This document shows, one piece after another, positions 39,476 to 50,478 of a stretch of DNA of 64,000 nucleotides. Each line of letters starts with the position of its first letter. Position 1 is the first letter of the stretch. Source of the DNA: Sabellastarte sp. h YS-2021 (lineage: Eukaryota > Annelida > Polychaeta > Sabellida > Sabellidae); contig OZ024940.1 in the NCBI GenBank assembly GCA_964017235.1, positions 24,681,615-24,745,614 on the forward strand. Direction: 5' to 3'. The translations under genes and the position numbers were made by a program. The notes beneath the pieces are model-generated. The model did no database searches and was not told the DNA's origin. It saw nothing but the letters and a program-made list of their open reading frames with translations.

Positions 39476-41850
39476 CTATTACCGCATGGTTCCTCCAACT
39501 CAGAGCTCAGTAAATGTGTGGAGGAAATCAAAGCTAGCAAAACAATCTGTGCAACAAGTAGTTCAGGACAGTTTAAATGTTCAGACAGTAGTCAAGGTTC
39601 CTTCTTTAGACAATGTTCCAAAACACTCAAAACATCTTGTATCTTGTCATGTTGCAAATCATGTTCAATATGCAATTTCAAAAGGGCTTCCGCAAAAGAA
39701 AGGTATAAGACCCGCTGTGAAAGAGACAAAAATAAAACTTGTCAAAGGTGCTTCTTTTGTAAATCACTGTATTTCTGCAAAGTCTGTTCCAAATGTCCCC
39801 AGTGTTGTCAAAGAGTTGGGTGTAGGGGGAAGACTCCAAACCTTTTGGCTCAAGTGGCAAGAACTAGGTGCAAACCCCAGGGTAGTCTCCATCTTGAGGG
39901 AGGGTTATGCCCTACCATTCAAAATGAGACCCCCCTGGACACGGTTTCCTCTCATCAAAAGTGGTTATGCAAATCTGGTAAGAAGCCGGGCTCTGTCAGA
40001 GGCCCTAGTTGCACTGAGAGAAAAGTCAAAAAGGTTGTAGTATGGGCCTCCCTGTCCTTTTACAACCGGTTGTTCTTGGTCCCAAAGCCCAACAAGAAGT
40101 GGAGACCCATTTTGGACCTCAGCCAATTAAATGTTTATCTCCAAACAAACACGTTCAAGATGGAAACACCAGAGACCATCAGGGTCTCCTTACAAACAGG
40201 GGAGTGGGTCACGTCTCTGGATTTCAGCGACACTAGTACTTTCATATCCCTATCCATCCCCGGTCCAGAAAATACCTCAGGTTCTTTTTGAACAGCAAGG
40301 CATATCAGTTCACAGCCCTTCCATTCGGACTGGCCACGGCTCCGTTGGAATTTACCAAGGTGGTCAAAGAGGTCAAATTGATGGCTCAGACAAGGGGTAT
40401 AAGAATCCACCAGTACCTAGATGACTGGTTGCTCAGAGCCCCGTGCCCAGAAACTTCCCAACGAAATACCGAGACCCTCTTGGCCCTGTGCCGCAATTAG
40501 GTTGGGTAGTCAACATGAAAAAGTCCGAACTGGTACCTCAACAAGTTTTTAGTTTCGTAGGCTACCGGTTTGATCTCCTGACGGGACGGGTATTACCCAC
40601 GACAGAGCGTTGGGAGACGTTAAAGGCGAAGCTTTCTCTTTGTCAAGAGCAGGGACTCCTGCACAGTCAGACAGCTCATGTCTCTCATAGGCCTCTTGAC
40701 AGCCACGGAGAAGCAAGTGTGGTTAGGTCGCCTCCACATGAGGCCAATTCAATGGCATCTCAAGAAGCACTGGCATGTGCCGGAGGTGCTGGACAAGGTG
40801 ATCCCAGTTCCCCCTTCCCTTCATCCCCATCTGGATTGGTGGTTGGACGAAAAGAATGTACTGCGAGGCCAACCTTTACACGCTCTGCATCACGCTCTAC
40901 AAGTTTTTACAGTCGCATCAAACGAAGGTTGGGGCGCTCACTTAGGGGAGACTACAGCAAAAGGCATTTGGTCAGAACCGTAAAGTCACCTCCATATAAA
41001 CTTTCTAGAGCTGAAAGCAGTTTTTCTGGCCCTCAAGAGTTTCGAGCATCTCTGCAGGGACCAGATTGTTCTGATAGCCACGGACAACACAACTGTGGTC
41101 TCCTACATCAACAAGGAGGGAGGTATGAGATCAGGCTCTCTCTGTGCCCTCCTGTGGAGACTTCTGTCTTGGTGCCACCCCAGAGGAATAGTCCTGAGGG
41201 CAAGGCACATTCCGGGTCGCCTGAATGTGATAGCGGACAAACTATCCAGGCACAGTCAGGTGATCCAGACAGAATGGTCCCTGTCTCAGCAAGTGTTCAA
41301 TCTCTTGTTCTCCAGCTGGGACCTTCCACAGATGGACCTCTTTGCAACCCGGTTCAACCACAAACTTCACAGGTTTGTGTCACCGGTTCCGGATCCGGCA
41401 GCCTAGGCTGTTGACGCCCTCAGCATACCATGGGGGAATCTGGATGTTTACGCCTTACCTCCGGTCTCATTGCTCAATCAAGTGGTGTCGAAGGTGATGG
41501 ATCAGGGTTGCTTAAGGATGGTGCTAATTGCTCCAGGTTGGCCCAACATGCCGTGGTTTTGGGATCTGGTCAATCTGTCCATGCAAATCCCCTTCCAGCT
41601 CCCACTCCACAAGGAGCTCGTGACTCAGCCTCTCAATGGCCTTCTTCACAAGAACCTAGCCAACTTAAATCTACATGCGTGGCTCCTAGAGCCTTGTGTA
41701 TTCAGGAGCAAGGGTTCGCTGATGAAGTGGCAGCAAGAATTGAGGCTCCTCAGAGAAGCTCAACCAGAACCGTTTATAAATCGAAGTGGACCATTTTTGT
41801 CAAATGGTGGGACTCACATAAGGTGGACTTCCGGTCGCCCTCTGTGAGCC
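39474..41850 (+). pseudogene. Element C RT-RNase H-methyltransferase, several frameshifts
   Basis: The +1 frame begins NDYYRMVPPTQSS and covers LGANPRVVSILREGYALPFK. Shifts near 40030 and 40240-40290 are followed by LPFGLATAPLEF and YLDD (40414-40425). A TAG at 40498-40500 and a shift near 40650 precede RNase H (FTVASNEGWGAHL, with Asp changed to Val at the first catalytic site, about 40910; IATDNTTVVSYINKEGG). A TAG replaces Trp at about 41404. MT blocks VDLFATRF-like (MDLFATRFNHKL) and APGWPNMPWFWDLV (about 41531) remain. Confidence 0.85.
39476..40291 (+). CDS. Element C gag-frame extension with Cys-rich domain
   Basis: The frame is open for about 270 codons after the gag UGA. Cysteines cluster as ILSCCKSCSICNFKRASAKE (Cys from 39650), then NKTCQRCFFCKSLYF, CKVCSKCPQCC (39740-39808). 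Because pol lost frame near 40030, this ORF then enters true RT sequence (WASLSFYNRLFLVPKPNKKW) until a stop at 40289-40291. In intact relatives the Cys-rich part and RT are in different frames. The Cys-rich part probably binds zinc; its role is unknown. Confidence 0.55.
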   Translation, partial: LLPHGSSNSELSKCVEEIKASKTICATSSSGQFKCSDSSQGSFFRQCSKTLKTSCILSCCKSCSICNFKRASAKERYKTRCERDKNKTCQRCFFCKSLYFCKVCSKCPQCCQRVGCRGKTPNLLAQVARTRCKPQGSLHLEGGLCPTIQNETPLDTVSSHQKWLCKSGKKPGSVRGPSCTERKVKKVVVWASLSFYNRLFLVPKPNKKWRPILDLSQLNVYLQTNTFKMETPETIRVSLQTGEWVTSLDFSDTSTFISLSIPGPENTSGSF

Positions 41851-42720
41851 AGATTGCTGATTTCCTGCTCTATCTATTCAAGGAAAGGAAACTCCAGCCT
41901 AGCACCATCGACGGTTATAGAACAGCTATTGCGGACATGGTGGGAAACCAGGAGGTGAACATCAGTAAAGATGAAAACTTAACTCATCTGTTGGATAGTT
42001 TTCATAGAGATAAACCCAAGGGCGGACGAGGAGTGCCTTCTTGAAATCTATCCCTCGTACTTCACCAGTTGACTAAGCCTCCTTTTGAGCCTATGAGGAA
42101 AGCTTCACTTAAGCATCTGACGTTTAAGACAGTGTTTCTTTTAGCTCTAGGTTCAGGCAAGCGTAGAAGTGAGATTCATGCTTGGCTGTTCAAGAACATA
42201 CGGCACCAAGAAAACTGGAGTCAGGTGTCTCTCTATCCTTCTGCCATGACCCTTTCCAAGAATCAGTTGGCTAAGGAGGGCCCAGCATCTGTGGCCCCGG
42301 TAGTGATCCCGGCCTAGGCACCCTCTTTCGACAAAGAGCTTAAGGAGGATAGGTCCATGTGCCAGTCAGGGCCTTGCGTTACCATCTAGATAGGACCAAG
42401 GACCTGCGCAAAGGGAAGGATCTGGTTATTGTGTCCTTCCAGAAGAGCTTTGAGAAAGATATTGTCCCGGCCACTATCTCCTCTTGGATTAAACAAACAG
42501 TGCTATTGTGCTACCAATGTCCGATGAGGATTCCCACAAGTTGCTTCAAGTCAAGGCCCATGATGTCAGGGCTTTTGCGGCTTCCAAGACCTTTCAGGGA
42601 GGGGTATCCTTGGAGCAAATTCTCTCGGCCTGTCATTGGAAGGCCCACAATACCTTTACTCAGTTCTATCTGAAGGACCTAGCTTGGGCAGATTCTGAGC
42701 TGTACCATTTGGAGAAATAA
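41690..42720 (+). pseudogene. Element C tyrosine recombinase, multiple lesions
   Basis: Starts EQGFADEVAARIEAPQRSST, FLLYLFKERKLQPSTIDGYR. TGA replaces Trp at 42042-42044. GKRRSEIHAW lies near 42158. TAG replaces Leu near 42315, a base is lost near 42360, and another shift occurs near 42515. HDVR (42559-42570), CHWKAHNTFTQF and Tyr (42667-42669) are present. It is more decayed than the D recombinase, in line with C's deeper age. Confidence 0.85.
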
Positions 42721-42920
42721 TGCGAGCCCTTTGTTCATGTTGTAGATAGTGTACATAATATAGTTTAAGTTTTACCCCTGGATTGCCATGATCCTAAGTG
42801 GTTCAAGGGGGTTGTTAGGTTTCTTCAGTGCCTGTTCTTCTGCCTCACTAAGTGATGAACTCGTCCCTCTCTTTCCCTCTGTACCCTCGGTTGAGCTGGT
42901 AACAAGGAAAATTTCAAAAA

Positions 42921-42945
42921 GGGGGGGGGGGGGGGGGGGGGGGGG
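42921..42945 (+). repeat. 25-bp oligo-G tract downstream of the C recombinase
   Basis: This is the longest G run in the window, following five A about 200 bp after the YR stop. Confidence 0.85.
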
Positions 42946-43065
42946 TGTTGTTTTCCTAAGAGCTGGTTTATTTAACCATTGCCGGAATCACCCTTTAGTC
43001 TCTAGAGTTCTCAGGTTTTTCCCCCTTTTCTGCTACCCTCCTTCCACTGGGTAGTTATTCTGCAT

Positions 43066-43156
43066 CTGTCCACTAGGTAAGATGTATTAACGCAATAAAA
43101 TGGAAAATTTAATAGTAAATTAAATTTTTATAAGTTAATACCTTACCTAGTGGACA
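43066..43156 (+). repeat. ICR of element C
   Basis: CTGTCCACTAGGTAAGATGT...ACCTTACCTAGTGGACAG, the complement of C right end plus C left end. Confidence 0.9.
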
Positions 43157-43440
43157 GCGGGATTCCCACCCTACCTTCCCCGCTATTCGAGATAAAAGGG
43201 GAAATTCTAAGGTAGGCAACAAAAAGAGGAAGAGCGCATGCGTGAGCATGCGCAGTACACTGGCAGGTTGGCTGCACAGCCACCTGGCGAAGGAACAGGA
43301 CACTACTGGTCCCGGCCAGAGCCCAGCTCGGGACGTTTTTTTCTAACGTTTGGCGTGACCGGCAAGGCGCCGGACAAATGCATCTGTCTCCTAGGTAAGG
43401 TATTAACTTATAAAAATTTAATTTACTATTAAATTTTCCA
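43157..43440 (+). repeat. Right inverted terminal repeat of C, with NRF-1-like sites
   Basis: It carries GAGCGCATGCGTGAGCATGC at about 43225-43245 and the GGTCCCGGCCAGAGCCCAGC block matching 27440-27470 inverted. It ends TTTACTATTAAATTTTCC, after which E gag resumes. Confidence 0.88.
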
Positions 43441-45544
43441 ATTACTGCCCTACCTGTAGGGAATCTGGCAAGGGTGATGACCCCTGTGTCACGTTTGAAT
43501 CCCCCTGTGAAATCTGTGCTTCTTTCACCGAAGAACAGTTAATTAAAATTACTCACAGAAAACGCTATATCAAAAAGCAAAAGAAAGACACTACTAGTTC
43601 TAAAGACGATGAACTGGACTTTTTAGGTGATGAGGACGTGGATTCCTTTACTGGATCGCATGCAGACCTTGAGAGTGCTGCAGACAACTTATTTACCTCA
43701 CCCCCACGTCCTCAGCCCTTACCCTTCAGTTCATTGTCTATTAAAACACCAGCAAAAACTGGCCCACCCACCCAGGTACTGGCTTACAGCAGAAAATTGA
43801 ATCAAATTTGCAAAAATCCCTGGGTAACACACTTAACATCCATTTACAGCAGACAATGGGTTCCTTCCAGGCATCTTTGTTAGAAGCTTTTCAGTCTCTC
43901 CGAGACGAATTGACATCTAAAAAACAAGTGGAGGTGGATCAGACCTCGGCTTCAGCTTCTAAGCCTGGACCCTCCAATGGTGCTGTAAATCTGGACCTAC
44001 TCCCTGCGAGACCTTGGCCTACCTCGCATGTTGAAGAAATGGAAGTGGACTATGGTCCTGCTCTTCCTCCACGTCTGGGTACTGATCATCATTACGCATT
44101 GGATCAGCATTATAGTCCATCCGAGGAGCCTTCTAAGAAGGCCTCAGATAGACCTAAAAAACACTCTCACTCTCATAAAAGGCATGATGTTGAACCGAGG
44201 TCCGCCTCGGATCAATACTATGATGAATCCGATGAACCTCGGATGTCATCTTCTAAACCCCAAAAACATGCTGACAAGAGTAAACATAAGGTGAGGTCCA
44301 GATACGTGTCATCTTCTTCAGAGGAGGATCAGTCCTCTGTAGCCAGACACAGGTCTTCAAAGCCCTCTGGGGCTCAGCCCTCTGGGGCTCACTCTGATCA
44401 AGACCAACCTCAACACGATCCAGATCCCCCTTATTATAGGGAAGTAGCTCTGTCTGACATTCCCTCCCAATATGCTGAAGAAGTGGACACCCTCAGGCGC
44501 ATTCTTTGCCTCCCTGACCCCAGGGAGTCCATGCCTACGTCCTCAACTTCAGTCATGGGGCTGGACGATTAGAAAGGCTGTCAGGAGCTCAGATCTAGAG
44601 GTCCTTCCTCTATGCTCCCACTCAGCACAGTTATCAAAGATGCCTTTGATAAATTTGAGTATGATTTCCAGGCCGCTAATTTACCTGAGGGTAAATACAT
44701 CAAACCTCCTCCTTCCACTACTAAGTGGTACAAGGTGGGACAGCCCTGTTATGAGGAGAAAATGCAGGAGTTGAATACGGATTTTGCCAGAATCTGTTTT
44801 ACTCCTAAACCCCCTGGGGCTCCTATGGGCAAGGTTCCCCTACCAATTCTTTAAGAATTGGAACACCAAGCTAGGCAAAACATATCCACTCTCAACTTTA
44901 CTGCTGCCTTTGCCAAGACTTCATCATCTTGCAATGCCACTCTAGAGAAGTGCCAACATAGCCTGAAGTCAACCTTTAAGAAGGTTAAGTCTCAGATCCA
45001 GAAAGGTACCATTCCTGAGAAAACAACTAAATGTGGATATGAACAAGCCTGTGAATACTTAGACATATGGAATAAGACTGTTCTTATTCAACACAGAGCT
45101 CTCACATGCCTCAGCAAATCCTTAGCCCATATACTCCAGAGGGAGCTATATACTATGGGTAATACTTGCTAAGGTGCGAAGCGGAAGTGACCCTTTTACA
45201 ACCACATTTAGGGGAAACGAGATGCCAAGAACTCGGGAACTCGCCTTTTTGGCATTCCTCCTTGTTCAAGTCTCAACTTGTAAAGGAGGGAGAAGGCTTC
45301 CTCCTCAAAAAAGGCACCTCTAAAGACTCTCAGGGTTTCAGACCCTATCAAAATAAGCCCTTTCATGGTCCCCACAACAAGAAAAGAGGCTCCTACAGGA
45401 AACGCCCCATAGGGGGGCAACTCCTCACAAAGCAGTAACCAATCGTTTTCCTCAGGTAGGGGGAAACCGAACTTCAGAGGTTCCAGGGGTCGCTTTCGAC
45501 CCCACTCTAGGGGACGAGGGCGTGGAAACCCCTCCCCCCAATGA
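43441..45544 (+). pseudogene. Element E gag, main part, degenerate
   Basis: It resumes at YCPTCRESGKGDDPCVTFES with CEICASF, so the Cys/His cluster was cut by element C. Frames change near 43790 and 45170; stops occur at 44570-44572 (TAG), 44852-44854 (TAA) and 45170-45172. Blocks parallel F: DESDEPRMSSSKPQKHADKS, PPYYREVALSDIPSQY, WYKVGQPCYEEK, LEHQARQNISTLNF. It ends TGA 45542-45544, context CAA-UGA-CUC. Confidence 0.85.
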
Positions 45545-47409
45545 CTCCTTCAGTCCACCAGTTGGAGGTCGCCTCCGTTCTTTCAGAAGAGACTGGCAAA
45601 CAAACAAATGTTCATCCAACGTGTTAAACATTATCACCAATGGCTACGTACTGCCGTTCATTTCAAAACCAAGTCTGGTCAGATTCCCTGTGTTTCAGTC
45701 AGAATACAAGGCCCTTCAAAAAGACCAAGCTATGGCCACTTGTATCCAATCTCTTCTGTTAAAGAACGCAATAGAAAGGGTGGAAAATGTAAAATCTCTC
45801 GGGTTTTACAGTCGCCTGTTTCTAGTCCCCAAGCCTCACCAAAGGTAGAGGCCAGTCATAGACTTAAGCAGGCTCAACACTTTTCTACACGTAGAAAAGT
45901 TCAAAATGGAAACTCCAGAGTCCATCAGGACCTCCCTGATTCCAGGGGAATGGGTATCGTCGATAGACCTATCAGACGCTTACCTTCACATCCCCATCCA
46001 CCCAAACTCAAGGAAATACCTAAGGTTTTGCCACAGGTCGCAGGTGTTCCAGTTCACCTGTCTCCCATTCGGACTAGCCACAGCCCCCCAGGTCTTTACA
46101 ATGATTGTAAAGGAAGTGAAGCTAATGACCCTCTCCATAAACCTACTCAGGTGTTTTCATTTGTGGGCTACGAATACCATCTAGATTCAGCCCTTGTAGT
46201 CAAAACCTGTTTTGACTTGAGACGTAGGATCAAATCCTGAAGTTTGAGCCATCTCTCTTCAGTGGGTTTTACTGCAAGATGTTTGGTGTCGCTAATTGGG
46301 TTGCTTGCCTCAACAGAGAAAATGGTCCTGGAGGGACGCCTTCACATGAGGCCCTTTCAGTTTCATCTCAAGGAGCACTGGAGATATCCTCAGGCGCTGG
46401 ACAGCCTCCTTCCTTGGACAGAAACCATTTCTGCACACCTAGACTGGTGGCAGAACCCCTCAAACGTGATGAGAGGTGCAGACCTTCATCCCAAAGACCA
46501 CAGCATCCAACTCTTTACAGATGCCTCAAACGGAGGTTGGGGCACTCACTTAGATCAAAGTTCCACAAAGGGTCTGTGGTCAGACGGGGAAAAAAGGCTA
46601 CACATAAATGTTCTAGAATTGAAGGCAGTCTCCCTGGCCCTTCGAAGCTTCAAGGACCAGTGTCAGAACCAAACAGTGCTAGTTGCAACGGACAACTCAA
46701 CAGTGGTAGCCTACATAAACAAACGAGGAACTCACTCAGCGGAGTTGTGCGCTCTCCTGTGGAAGATCATGACATGGTGTCATCACTATCACATAACGTT
46801 AAAAGTCAGACACATTCCAGGGTGTCTGAATGTGATGGCCGACCTCCTGTCCAGGTCGAACCAAGTGCAGTCAACAGAATGGTCACTGCATCCGCAGGTG
46901 TTCAAACAGATCTGTCAAAAGTGGTTCACTCCTCATGTAGATCTATTTGCCACTCATCTGAACCACAAACTTCCACTGTATATATCTCCAGTCTCAGACC
47001 CAAATGCTTGGGACATAGATGCTCTGAACTTAAACTGGACGGGTCTCACTGCCTATGCTTATGCTGGCTCTCCTTCACAGGGTGATCCAAAAAATCAGGC
47101 AATGCAATTGCCTGATCATCGTAATAGCCCCAGGCTGGCCAGGGATGCCCTGGTTTTGGGACCTAGTGCAGCTAGACTCTTCTCAAAAAGTCCCACAATT
47201 ATGTGTTCCACAGCAATCCACAACATCTCAACCTCCACGCCTGGTGTCTAGGAGTGGACAGCTCTAAGAACAAGGCTTCTCTGTGGAGGTGGCAGAGAGA
47301 ATTGCTGCCCCTCAGAGGTCATCAACAAGGACCATCTATAAGTCAAAGTGGGCCCTATTTGAGAAATGGTGCAGAGAAAATTTGGTGGATTTTTCCACTC
47401 CCTCTGTGA
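45543..47409 (+). pseudogene. Element E pol lacking the YxDD segment
   Basis: The +1 frame begins NDSFSPPVGGRLRSFRRDW, GYVLPFISKPSLVRFPVF, FYSRLFLVPKP, then (after a shift near 45850) METPESIRTSLIPGEW and SSIDLSDAYLHIPI. At about 46125 it jumps from KEVKLMTLS to TQVFSFVGYEY, deleting the YxDD active site. RNase H (LFTDASNGGWGTHL, VATDNSTVVAYINK) and MT (VDLFATHLNHKLP, DALNLNWTGL, APGWPGMPWFWDL) are largely intact. Confidence 0.85.
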
Positions 47410-47943
47410 AACAAGTCTCAGACTTTTTCATGTACCTGTACCAAGATCTAAACAGGTGCCCCTCGATCATTGATGGTTACAGGATGGCCATTGTTGACAC
47501 TTTGGGCCCAGCGGGCCACCATATTTCACAAAATTTAGACCTTCATAGGTTACTCTCCAGTTTTCACAGGGATCATCCCAAGAGTTCCAGGAATCTTCCA
47601 AAGTGGAACCTTTCTGTTGTTCTCAATGAGCTCACAAAATCACCCTTTGAGCCTCTGAAAGACACAAACCTCAAACATCTTACTCTCATAACTGCTTTCT
47701 TGCTAGCTTTGGCCTCTGGCAAGCGCCCGAAATCCATGCCTGGGTTGCAAACAAAATATCTAATCTAGGTCAATGGGAAAATGTGGCCTTGTTCCCTTCT
47801 TCTGACTTTATAGCCAAAAACCAACTAGCAAGAGAAGGTTCCCAAAGTGTGTCTGCGGTGACTATTCCTGCTCTAACTACCATTGTAGATAGACAATTAT
47901 AAAAAGACAGGACCTTGTGTCCAGTGCGAGCCCTGAGGTGCTT
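47270..47943 (+). pseudogene. Element E tyrosine recombinase, 5' part (split by D)
   Basis: Reads VEVAERIAAPQRSSTRTIYK, FFMYLYQDLNRCPSIIDGYR and ALASGKRP, where a small deletion removes the second Arg and Ser codons and shifts frame near 47725. It continues to CPVRALRC, where element D begins. The 3' part is at 54607. Confidence 0.87.
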
Positions 47944-48240
47944 TTTATTGCGTTAATACATCTTACCTAGTTGACAGATTCAATTGTCCGGCATCCTGCC
48001 GGTCAAGCCAAACGTTAGAAAAAAACGTCCTGAGCTGGTCTCTGGTCGGGACCGGTAGTGTCCTGTTCACTCGCCAGGTGGCTGTGTAGCCTGCCTGCTG
48101 GTGTACTGCGCATGCTCGCGCATGCGCTCTTCCTCTTTTTGTTTGACGCTATATTTGAAAGTTCAAAGGAAATTATCAGACGTTTTTATTAAAATAGTGT
48201 TGGATATACAATTTAGACTTAAAATAATTTTATTACATAT
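47944..48240 (+). repeat. Left inverted terminal repeat and promoter of D, with NRF-1-like sites
   Basis: TTTATTGCGTTAATACATCT...CTGCCGGTCAAGCC...CGCCAGGTGGCTGTGTAGCC, inverse to 54323-54606. At 48108-48128 TGCGCATGCTCGCGCATGCG gives two overlapping matches to the NRF-1 consensus GCGCATGCGC, suggesting a promoter of a different type from the CRE-bearing A/B repeats. Confidence 0.85.
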
Positions 48241-48255
48241 TGTTACTGGATATTC

Positions 48256-50472
48256 ATGGCATCTCCAGGAGATTTTAAGGGTCAGCGCAGGGGCGCTTGC
48301 GGCCATGTGATGGCAGCATTTGATCTCCATGAGCGTTGTGCTCGCTGTAGGGAGAAAAAGATAGGTGAAGACCCGTGTGTTAAAGGCAAATCATGTTCTT
48401 TATGTGACAATTTCTCGGATTCACAAAGGGAAACTATTTCCACTCCATCATACAGGATTAGGAAGGACAGGAAAGCAGGTTTACTTGTATCCCCAAAAGA
48501 AGTTACCGTCATCTCTTCAGTGAAGGATTTGTCGTCTGCCAATGTACCGGTAGATAATTCTTCTGCGCATCCCTCTGCGCAAGTAGCACCAGACTTACAA
48601 CCTCCTGCGCAGGTTTCCATGCAGGCACCTGCTGCTTCTGCTTCCACATCGGATACATCTTATGTAACTTCTGATCAGTTTTCTGCTTTGTTGGACAAAA
48701 TGTCTGAACAATTTGCACGATTTGAGGCCTTACTTTCTAGAGGTAACATTTTCACTGCTCCAACAATGCCTATTAATCCGATGCCATCTCACCAGATTAC
48801 ATCAGACACTCCCTTTCTAGACCCTAACCTTGCCCGACCCACCGCTCCGGTGTGGCTTCCGGCAGGTCAAGATGATAAAGGGTCTGATAGCAAACATGAG
48901 AAGAAAAAATCTCACAAGTCAAAACATAAGTCTGACAAAAAATCTGATAAGAAGTCCCGTGCCCATGCGGATAAAACTTCTGATAAACCCACCGACAGGA
49001 ATGACCCTCATATTTCGGTTGGTGCTCTGACATCTTCCACCAGCACCACACCGGCAGGCAATTTAGACACTCTCGGTCAGGGGGTTAAGCAAATGCCTTC
49101 TGCCTCTCATCTCTCTCAGTCTACTGCTCAACCTACCGGTCAACTGGTTCAGGATTCTTCACCAGTCGACCAAACCTCAGGTCATACCAGGTCCAGTTCT
49201 TTTTACTCAACTTATGGACCCACCGGTCCAGATGATGACCCACCGGCTAGTGCATTTTCTGGTGTACCTGAAGATCTGGAGGACAGTGATCATTACACAG
49301 TTTCTGAACCGGATGAAGGAGAGTTATCTGATTCCGGTGAAAAGCAAGAAGTTACTGAGGACATGAACTACCGGGAAACTGTCCGGTCGGTACGTTCTTT
49401 TATGGGGTGGAATCACATCCCCGTTTTTGAGGCTGATTTCGCTGAACCCGACAAGAGTAACAACCCCTGGAAGGGGAAAGTGCCTAAAAGACCAGCCCGG
49501 GTATCAGTCGCAATGCCACCGGACGACTGGTTGTGTCAAAAACTTGAAAGACTCAACACCACTGTGGCCAAGGGTTACCCCTCAAGAAGTCAAGACTCAG
49601 GCGGACTTAAGAAAGATCAATTTATAAAAATGCCAAAAACTCAAGCACGTTGGTATCAGATGCATACCATCTGACCTGATACTCCACATCGACCTGGCAA
49701 ATCAGTTTTTAGTTGGAGAAACACGGAGGCCAAGGTAAATTCTCAATTTCCCCGCATAACAAAGGCAGCTGCTTTTCCACCGACGGGTCCAGTTTCTCGG
49801 CCAATTAGTCAGGAGTACCTGTGTGGATGGGAAAGAAATGCTAAGGAGGGCAGCTATATTGTTAATCAGGCTGCGGGCTTCAATAGGTGTGCCAGTGAAC
49901 TGCAGGACCGTATAGCCCAAAGTTTGAGTTGCCTTCAAACCAACTTTAGTAAAGGGAAAGCCCCCAAAGATGTCACTGATGCTCTCCGGGATTTAAAGGA
50001 TTACCTAGCTTTCCATCAGAATGTTTCTATTGCCATGGGGACTTCATTACAACATCTTGCGGACAGTCTCTTTGTCAACATGGCAAATTTGATCCTTCTT
50101 CGGAAGGATTCTTACTTGGACCATATCAAGCCCGGTGTAAAATCTGACACATGGAACCGGCTTCGGAATGCTCCACTTTTCACCCATGGCCTCTTTCCTG
50201 ACGACATGATTTGCGTTGCTGAACAGGACATAACTATGTCCGAATCCACCAGTGCTGCTCCAAGACCCGGACCGGGTGCTATGCAGCGCACTGGATGGCG
50301 AGGCCAAAAAAGATTTCAGCCTTATGAACGCCGGGAGTCTAGAAACACTTCCCACTCAGAACAGACTCAGCCGTGGCGACAATTTGCCAGAGGTCGGGGC
50401 AGAACCAGAGGAAGGGGTCGTAGTGCTAACCCTCGTTTCTCTCGCACCCGAGGATTCAAAACCCAAAAATGA
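48256..50472 (+). pseudogene. Element D gag, one nonsense codon
   Basis: This is the most complete gag of the A-D type, 738 codons from ATG 48256 (MASPGDFKGQRRGACGHVMA) to TGA 50470-50472. Cys/His cluster: CGH, CARCREK, DPCV, CSLCDNF (residues about 15-55). A Lys/Ser-rich linker (KSHKSKHKSDKKSDKKSR) and an acidic stretch (SEPDEGELSDSGE) precede a conserved core: YRETVRSVRSFMGWNHIP, WLCQKLERLN, RPISQEYL, FNRCASELQD, SIAMGTSLQHLADSLF, RKDSYLDHIKPGVK. The basic tail has GRGRTRGRGR. A single TGA at 49672-49674 interrupts it. The terminator context is AAA-UGA-CAA-UUA. Confidence 0.9.
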
Positions 50473-50478
50473 CAATTA
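50470..50478 (+). promoter_or_regulatory. Candidate recoding signal at the gag stop of D
   Basis: UGA-CAA-UUA fits CAR-YYA and equals the sequence in A. The gag frame continues into the Cys-rich block; the +1 frame (NDNYLF) leads to RT. Confidence 0.5.

Larger units (their letters stand above)
39133..43440 (+). mobile_element. DIRS element C, 3' segment
   Basis: Element C resumes in gag at PGVKQDTW, followed by pol, YR, a 25-G run, ICR and right ITR. Relative to D about 21 gag codons (VNMANL...HIK) between 29024 and 39133 are missing, lost together with G's right terminus. Confidence 0.9.
43441..47943 (+). mobile_element. DIRS element E, segment 2
   Basis: Continues E after C: the gag body, a partly deleted pol and the first two thirds of YR, up to element D. 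Gene order and sequence match F. Confidence 0.9.
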
